From Tupaia tana (taxonomy: Eukaryota; Chordata; Mammalia; Scandentia; Tupaiidae), in NCBI GenBank assembly GCA_026018925.1, contig JAKSZU010000012.1, positions 42,571,218 through 42,635,217 of the forward strand: a stretch of DNA of 64,000 nt. Reading direction: 5' to 3'. A program made the translations under genes and the position numbers. Position 1 is the stretch's first letter; every line of letters begins with the position of its first letter. The notes beneath the pieces are model-generated. The model was not told where the DNA came from. It made no database searches and saw only the letters and a list, made by a program, of their open reading frames with translations. Below, one piece after another: positions 57,657-64,000 of this stretch.

Positions 57657-60277
57657 TCACGTCTGGGGGGTGGAGTAGAGACTGTGGTGGTGGCTGCCTG
57701 GTCCTGGCACCTGGGAGAAGAGCAGGGGAGTGGTCCTCGTCTGGCTGCCCCCGCACCAGCCCGGTTCACGCCCGATGGCGCCGTACCAGCTGCCAGAGCC
57801 TAGGCTGCCCGACATGCTGCAGGCAGAGAAACAGGATCAGTCCCAGGGCAGTGACCAGGGCCAGGTCAGGAGTTGGAGAGGAAGAGAGGCTCAGAACAGA
57901 GCCCTGGAACTTAGACGCGCAGGCCCAGGGCTAACTGCATCTCAGGATAAGGAGTGGGAGCCTAGCAACAGGAGCCCAGAGAAGACCTTGCCTAGCACAG
58001 GTGGGAGACAGAGGCCATGGTGGGGATGGGGATGGGAAGAGACCCAGCTCGATGGAGGCAGGCAGAAGCCTAGCGGTCCTGATAGGCCCAGAGTTCCTAC
58101 CTGGTGCTCTCGCCTCCGCTGTGCTCCCAGGAGCAGCCCTCGTCCTCACAGTGCCCAGCTCGGTCAAAGAAGTAGGAACGGGAGCCAAACACTTGGCCGT
58201 TGAGGATGCGGCTGGTGCTCTGGGGAAGGAGATGGCCATCGATGCTTGCTTCTGCTCCCCACCCCCTCCTATAAATGTCCCCAGCCCAGGAGTCCCAGTG
58301 TTCACTACTGTCCACTGGCCTCACCAGGTCCTGTGGAGGCCGGTGCACCCTGAAGAAGCCCACCAGCAGGGTAGTGGGCAGCAGCTCCCACACAAAGAGG
58401 ATGAGGCCGAACACCAGGTAGCCTTTGTTCCCCAGGTCGTTCACCAGGTCCGCCTGAGGGAAAACGGGCTTGTGCCAATCTGCAGTCGTGCCACAGGGGC
58501 ACTGAGCTAGCTCCCAGGCCAGCTGGGGGCCGGGCTAAGGAGGTGGCAGACATGCTGGATGCCCACCTGGTCAGAGACGTTGTACCAGTCGTAATCGAAG
58601 GCGTCCAGCCGGCTCCGCGGGGCCAAGGCCAGGGCAGCCAGGTTGTAGCAGGCCCGGCTGGCATAGAGTAGAACCATGGCACCACCCATTGCGGCCGCCT
58701 GGCACACACTGGTCCCCTGGCACAGATGACAACAGAGGACCCTCAGGGAGGGGAGACTCCCAACTTCCTCTATACCCTGCAGACTGCTGTTGACCAAAGA
58801 TCCCAAAGGACACCTGGGTATCAGGGCTTGTGGCCCTACCTTGGCCTCCAAGTAGATGCTAGTAGAGGGTGCCCGCCGGGCGACCAGGCAGAGGCAGGCA
58901 GCAAGAGAGAGTGCGCAGATGACGAAGAGGGAGTCGCTCACCAGGACTCGCACCAGCAGCAGGGCCCAGGGCTGTGCCCGGCGCCGGCGGGACAGCACAG
59001 CACACAGCACATTCACCAGCAGAAAGAGCAGCGAGGCCCCCACGAAGGCCCCTCGGACGGCCAGCCTGCAGCCCACAGCACTGTCAGCCCCAGCCCACCC
59101 ACTGTCCTTGGTACTCCCCAACCACCCTGCCTCCCCCAGGAGACCCGGTGTCAATCAGAATGCAGGTCATACAGGTTGAACCCTGCTCCTCCAGTTTACA
59201 GATGGGGAAACTGAGGCCCAGAGGTCAGAAAGTGACTGACAGCTGTGGTACTATGGAAGGAGGACCAGTCAGCAATGTAGGTTTGAGCCCTGGTTCTGCC
59301 TCCTGCAAGCGCTATGACCTTGAACATGGTGCTTTACCTCGGACCTCAGTTTATTTCTCTCTCAAACGAGGGTAACATCGGCCTCTTAGGGATAGAGAAA
59401 AAAAACGAAAGAATGTTTGTGAAAGCTCTTTATAAACTGTAAGACATGTATACAAGGCAGAGGGGTTGCCTCTGTCAAGGTCACCCAGAAGTGTAAGTTG
59501 GCTTTGGCACCCCTAAGGCCTGGAGCCTCGAGCTCTTCTTCCATGGTGGGAGACCCCGGTGCCCTCGCCACACAATTACAACCGGTTCTATTACTGTGGC
59601 CCTTCACACACGCCGCCTCTGCTGAGCCGTCTGCACCAGGTGCTTTCGCTTCTCCAAGCTCTTTCACAAACATTCCCGGGGGGGGGGGGGGGGGCCCTGG
59701 TCTCAGCCCTACCAGGTAGAAAGGGGTCTACACTGGGCTGCTCCCTGCCCCGTTTGGGGGCTGAACCCACAGTGTCTCAAGTACTTACAACCCTCGGCTC
59801 ATCTCTGGCCGACGTTTTGCCTTGGCCTTGAACACCACCTGGGAGCAGAGATGCCCATCACTTCTTTGGACCCACAGATCGCCACCCTCACCCTCCCACC
59901 CCACCCGTTACCACCGTTACCTGGGCAAAGTAGAGGTTCATGAGCGTCAGTGTGAAGAACTGCAGGCAGACAGGGCAGCAGTAGAGAAGCCAAAAGGGCA
60001 AGGGCCCCAGGCGGTTGGCCCGGGGAGTATCTCGGAAGTAGAAGGAGAAGAGGGTGGTTCTCAAGGCGGCCCAGAGCAGACAGAGTGCCAGGAACACCGT
60101 CTGATAGCTGAGACGCTTGTGCCCGTACAGAAGCACCAGCCAGAGCTGGGCATAGACGGAGAAGAAGAGCAGGGCGTACAAGGTGGTGTAGGCCGCTGTC
60201 AGCCCCAGGGTCACGGCAGGTGGCAGCGCAGGCACCAGCCCAGCGGCAGGCACCAGGCCAGACAGGTTACTCTCCAT
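57657..60277 (-). CDS. GPR137: GPR137, seven-pass lysosomal membrane protein
   Basis: Seven coding exons in phase give 396 residues, the human length: 59921-60277, 59789-59838, 58840-59065, 58567-58716, 58325-58453, 58101-58219, 57657-57816. An orphan GPCR-like protein; family members sit in lysosomal membranes and have been linked to Rag GTPase/mTORC1 control. Hydrophobic segments include [93 protein letters not shown] and [20 protein letters not shown]. The N-terminus MESNLSG has one glycosylation site. The C-terminal tail is Ser/Gly-rich and ends [11 protein letters not shown]. The gene faces BAD head to head. Confidence 0.97.
59180..59375. repeat. MIR element in GPR137 intron
   Basis: TTTACAGATGGGGAAACTGAGGCCCAGAGGTCAG followed by GAGCCCTGGTTCTGCC and CTCAGTTTATTTCTCTC. 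Confidence 0.8.
59676..59693 (+). repeat. Poly-G run
   Basis: An unbroken run of about 17-18 G in a GPR137 intron; prone to sequencing and replication error. Confidence 0.95.
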
Positions 60278-61560
60278 GTCAGAGAGGGAGGCCTGAATCC
60301 CGGAGACAGAGATGGAGGGGCTGGCTGGGGCCAAGGAAATAAATACGGGATTGTAGGGGGCAGAGACGGAGACAGGGAGCTCAGGAGGAAGGAAGTTGTG
60401 GCTGTCCCGGTGTTCCTCCTTAACAGAGAGACCCTCGCCTTTCAGGGGGGCACGGGCACCCCAGGCCGGGAGCTTCTCACTCTGGGACGTGGGAGCGCAA
60501 TCTCTTCTCTCCAGGGCAGGAGTGGGGGTTGGGGGTGTCTTCTCCCGGGGCCGCCCCAGAGCCAGGGGTCGAGGATGCAAAGGAATCCCTGGCCTTGGTC
60601 GCTCGTGTACCGGCGGGAGGGGGAGAGCCGGCCAATGCCGGTCGGCTCAGGGCAGCGGCCGCTGCGTGGGGCGCCCAACGCCCGGCTCTCCCCCTCCCCA
60701 GCTGGGGGACTTCTCCCCTGCAATAATCCGATGGGGGCCTCTGCCTTCTGTCCTCGGAATTCCAGACGGTGGCCCTATGACCCCGCACCGCTTCCACGCT
60801 CCAGCCGACGGGGGCGGGAGGAGGCCGCTGCTGGGGAGCCGGCTCCGGTCGCGGGGACCCCGGACTCAGGCTCCCCGGCTCCCGCTGCTCCGCCCCCTCC
60901 TGCGCCTGCGCGGGCGCCGTTCGCTACGCAAATTGCGCAGGGGCCGGCCCCGACGCCACAGCCACTCGCCGCGCCCGGCGTGGAGCGGATCGGGAATTGG
61001 CGCGAGCTGCGCCGCCGGCGGGCTCCCGGGGTTACGGAAGGCTGACGGCGGCCGAGACGCTGAGGCCGCGCTGCATCCGGCGGGTGCCCAGGCCGGCGGT
61101 GCCCTGGACCGCCGGCCCTTGCTTGTTTGGAAAGCCGTCAGTTCCCATGCTTCTCTCCCCTAGCCCCAAATTGGGATCGCACCGCCCGGCCGGGGGCGGC
61201 AACGACTTCCCCTTGCGGGGTCTGTGAAGGAAACTTCCGCCCATAGCCAAGATGGCCTCCGGGCACCGCCCCCTGGGCCTTACCTCCGGGCCCTAGGCCC
61301 CCACGCAAGCCTGCCTGCCAGCCCCACGCCCTGGCATACACCCCTGTTCCCGCTCACCTGGCCGCCGGCCCGCGCTGCCTGCCAGGCGCGAGGCCCCACG
61401 AGTCCTAGGGTTCACCCGCGCCGAGGGCCCTGTCTTTTCCGCGCCGGGGCAGTCATCCCGCCGGGGTGGAGGCGCTCTCTCTTATCTCGACTGTCCCCGA
61501 GACGGCGAGGGGAGGTGTCTCTGATGCGGGCGCGCCAGGCAGGATAAGGAGGGAGCAGGC
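60278..61560 (-). promoter_or_regulatory. GPR137: GPR137 5' region and CpG island
   Basis: The coding exon may begin at an acceptor ATTCAG/GCCTCC about 12 bp before the ATG (60290). CpG-rich sequence from 60600 to 61500 is the likely promoter. A plus-strand frame of 407 codons across it (59822-61045) is a GC shadow. Confidence 0.5.
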
Positions 61561-61589
61561 ACCCGACCGGGTCACCCAGTCCACGCGGA

Positions 61590-61790
61590 GCAGTAACAAT
61601 AGTGACAATAGTAATCGCATCCGATGGCTGAGCTTCAGTTACGGCTTTGCAAAGTGCTTTCACCCACAACAGTCACCAATCCCCGTACAAAGTTTTCACT
61701 GGCTTCCGAAGGAGGTGTCATTGTACCTGTTTTACAGGGCGGGGATGACGGGGGGAGCTAAGGCCCAGAGCTGAAGGACTGGTCAGCAGA
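61590..61790. repeat. MIR-like element between GPR137 and BAD
   Basis: CAGTTACGGCTTTGCAAAGTGCTTTCACCC and TTGTACCTGTTTTACAGGGCGGGGATGACG are MIR-like. Confidence 0.5.
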
Positions 61791-61959
61791 AGCGGGCCTC
61801 TAGGATTCCAGGATGGGGACCCCGAATACCCCTCACCTGCTCCCGCTCACGCCCTAGGCGTAAGGAAGTAGGGAGCTGAGAATCTGAAGACCAGGGAGGC
61901 GGGGAGGAGGAAGGCGGAGGGCTAAGAGCCTGTGGCACAGCGCGGGCGGGTCCGGACCT

Positions 61960-62116
61960 GAGGTGGCTCCGCCCCCGGACCAACCCGGTGACATTTCGAG
62001 AGCTGATTGGACCGGATTGGTGACAGTTCCCATCGCCCAGGCAACTAGGGTTGGGCGCCTTCAGTACTGGAAGGAGACGGCGGGCCCGGGTCAGGGGCCT
62101 CGAGATCGGGCTTGGG
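61960..62116 (+). promoter_or_regulatory. BAD: BAD promoter and non-coding exon 1
   Basis: Two reverse CCAAT boxes (GATTGG at 62005-62010 and 62015-62020), 10 bp apart, lie just upstream of a probable first exon ending at 62116 before GTGAGA. The next exon starts after CCCCACAG at 62413. Confidence 0.6.
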
Positions 62117-62420
62117 GTGAGATCTGTGTGCCGTCACCACGGGCAGGTTGGGGCAGGCGGGCGGGCCGAGGTCTGGGTAGGGGCCTGGGGCTGCCTTATA
62201 TCACCAGGGCTTGAGGGGAGATTTAGATCCTGGGTGTACAGCCCTAAGCTCCCGGTGGGGCTGGACTCAAGGAACAGATGAGGGCCTGGGAGGCCAGGTG
62301 GGCCTGGGGGCGCTAGGGTATGAGAGGAGGCCAGGAGCACCTGTTCCCTGCCCTCGACCGCCACCGTTTGCCTCGGCTGTGCCCTTACTACCCAAACATC
62401 TTGTCCCCACAGCCCAGAGC

Positions 62421-62607
62421 ATGTTCCAGATCCCAGAGTTTGAGCCAAGTGAGCAGGAAGACTCCAGCTCTGCAGATAGGGGCCTGGGCCCCAACCCCGC
62501 AGGGGAGCAGCCCCCAGCTCCTGGCAAACACCGCAAAAAGGCTTCAGGCCTCCTGGGAGACGCCAGTCACCAGCAGGAGCAGCCAACCAGCAGCAGCCAC
62601 CATGAAG
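62421..62607 (+). CDS. BAD: BAD, BH3-only apoptosis regulator (first coding exon only)
   Basis: Starts [17 protein letters not shown] and runs for 62 codons plus one base to the donor GAAG/GTAGGT. The exon begins at 62413 with a short 5' UTR. This part matches the human N-terminus through [15 protein letters not shown] binds and blocks BCL-XL and BCL2 through a BH3 helix and is held off by phosphorylation and 14-3-3 binding; those parts are encoded by later exons that must lie right of base 64000. I searched 62608-64000 for the next exon and did not find it. Confidence 0.95.
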
Positions 62608-63344
62608 GTAGGTACCCCACCAGCATTACCTGCCTGTACATCTTGCCCCAGCCCATTAACTCCCTGCACCTCAGCTACATCTCTACTCACCGAAGGCTTT
62701 GAGCAAGTTTCCAAAGTCTCTTAGCCTCAATTTGTCATCTGTAAAGCAGAGCAATTAATCACCACCTTTGTAGGACTGTTGGTTTAATTAGCAGGGCTAT
62801 ACATTAGCAGTCGATTACAGAACTGGTGCATAGTGAATGCTCAAAACATGTAGCTGTTATTTTGATGCCAACAGAAATCAGTGAGAGGCAGGCAGTGATC
62901 CAGAAAGGGGAAGTGACTTGCCTAAGGTCACACTTGCCTGATGTTTTTTGTTCCTGAGGCGGCAGGGCTAGTGCCCTGCCCCTGGGTACATGCTTTCCCT
63001 GGGATTGGCCCTTCTAGCTCCTAGGTGTGTCCTTTCTCACCCTGTGGTGCACACCCACAACAAGGCTATCCCTGCACAGATGCCAGGGACAGGTGACCCC
63101 GAGAGGCAGACAGCCCTCCCAGGCTGCTAGACTGTGAGGTTGGGATTGTAGGCATCAGTGCCCACAAGGAGGAGGGGGGCTGGAAGGTGGCTGTGGAGCA
63201 GAGATGAAATGTGGAGCAGAGATGACCCTCTGGGAGGCTGACCCACGTGGGAAGGTTCATGGTTAAAGTCCAGAGACACGTGTGCCCATAATTGGGGCTG
63301 GCTGAAGCTAGCACTGGATCATGGCATCAAGATGGAGGGTGAGG

Positions 63345-63589
63345 GAGACAGCAGGTGGCATAGTGGTTATGGTGCTGGACTCCCACATGGCTGACCGCAG
63401 TTTGAGTCCTGGACCAGCAGCTTGAAAATCATACCAGGTGTGTGTACGTACCTGCCCCAAATCCCAGAAGAATGGTGGAGAAGGGATTGAAGTGTGGCCA
63501 TCCCCATGGGGGTTGCTTTCTCACTTTTCCCCTCTCTCTGTCTCTGTCTCTCTCTGGTGAATGCATATACCCTATGGCAAAAAAAAAAT

Positions 63590-63590
<1 letters not shown>
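63345..63590 (+). repeat. SINE-A copy, diverged
   Basis: GCAGGTGGCATAGTGGTTATGGTGCTGG head; ends ATACCCTATGGCAAAAAAAAA and runs into the microsatellite. Confidence 0.82.
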
Positions 63591-63648
<58 letters not shown>

Positions 63649-63724
63649 GAGGAAGGAGGGAAGGAAGGAAGGAAGGAAGGAAGGAAGGAAGGAAGGAAGG
63701 AAGGAAGGAAAGAAAGAAAGAAAA
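63589..63724 (+). repeat. (GAAA)n(GGAA)n microsatellite
   Basis: Grown from the A tail of the preceding SINE, as at 2052-2206. Confidence 0.96.
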
Positions 63725-64000
63725 CATGGGCACTAGAGGGCAACAGCCCACTTCTCAGTTATCTCCGCCTCCCCAGTGCCCAGCATGTGCCTTGGCACCT
63801 GGAACTTCCAGGGATCTAAAAACAAAAGCCAGGACATGTCCTCATCCCCATTTCCAGGGATAAGAAGGCGTATTCCTGAGGCCTCCTTCCCTCTCTGACA
63901 CACACCCCCTCTGAGGCTGGACTCCTTGGCTGCCTTTAACTTCCAGACATGGCACTTTCTCATGACCCCCCCCCCCCCAGCTGCTCCCACCCATCCTCTT

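Larger units (their letters stand above)
62608..64000 (+). other. BAD: BAD intron (runs off right edge)
   Basis: Contains a MIR-like piece (62690-62960), a diverged SINE-A (63345-63590), a purine microsatellite and, near the right edge, a run of 11 C (63968-63979). Confidence 0.6.

Noticed and set aside
59822..61045. Plus-strand open frame of 407 codons
   Set aside because: Lies antisense to the GPR137 first coding exon and its CpG island; GC-rich DNA keeps such frames open by chance and no domain is visible.
62030..62049. RFX X-box in the BAD promoter (GTTCCCATCGCCCAGGCAAC)
   Set aside because: Half-sites are there but the spacing is about 6 bp longer than the X-box allows.
63000..64000. 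Second coding exon of BAD
   Set aside because: No stretch encodes the expected region before the BH3 helix; it must be beyond the right edge.

Overview
This is a gene-dense stretch of a placental mammal genome. Eight protein-coding genes could be reassembled exon by exon, with reading phase agreeing across every splice junction inside the window. From left to right they are CCDC88B (minus, 5' part only), PRDX5 (minus), TRMT112 (plus), ESRRA (minus), CATSPERZ/TEX40 (minus), KCNK4/TRAAK (minus), GPR137 (minus) and BAD (plus, first coding exon only). This is the gene order of human 11q13.1 read in the opposite direction, so the block is conserved synteny. The proteins are close to their human counterparts in length (TRMT112 125 aa, KCNK4 393 aa, GPR137 396 aa, ESRRA 422 aa).

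The species cannot be named from the sequence alone. I recognise no primate Alu, rodent B1/B2 or carnivore Can-SINE. Instead the DNA between and inside genes is filled with three tRNA-headed SINE families. SINE-A is about 260 bp: a tRNA-like head with an A box and a B box, a GC-rich middle, a CT-rich block, a CCCTATAGCAAAAACCTCTC end and an A tail. SINE-B is about 160 bp: a related head followed directly by a CT-rich block, TCTGGTCAAATTAAAATAAAT and an AT-rich tail. SINE-C has a different tRNA-like head and ends ATGAGTAAAATAA. Colugo, pangolin or another lineage with private tRNA SINEs would fit, but this is a guess. Older mammal-wide repeats (MIR, L2 and L1 remnants) lie underneath.

Layout. 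1-10.4 kb: CCDC88B exons 1-16 on the minus strand, with a roughly 5 kb SINE-rich intron at 0.6-5.6 kb. 10.4-28 kb: intergenic, dominated by SINEs, with a dead processed copy of GLRX5 at 17.6-18.06 kb. 28-31.4 kb: PRDX5. It faces TRMT112 (32.15-32.85 kb) head to head. 33-42 kb: ESRRA, whose 3' end overlaps that of TRMT112 tail to tail and whose upstream region carries a cluster of ERR-type half-sites. 42.7-47.9 kb: CATSPERZ. 48.4-55.8 kb: KCNK4, in tandem with CATSPERZ. 57.4-61.4 kb: GPR137, head to head with BAD (62.0 kb to the right edge).

The genes do not form one pathway. They are a cluster of mostly housekeeping genes (peroxide removal, methyltransferase activation, energy-metabolism transcription, lysosomal signalling, apoptosis) with three tissue-restricted members (CCDC88B in immune cells, KCNK4 in neurons, CATSPERZ in sperm). 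I found no novel multi-gene system. The points most worth a second look are the SINE pile-ups that reuse one target site, a perfect 21-bp hairpin in a CCDC88B intron, the ESRRA upstream half-site cluster, the GLRX5 retrocopy, and an unexplained 0.3-kb element between PRDX5 and TRMT112.
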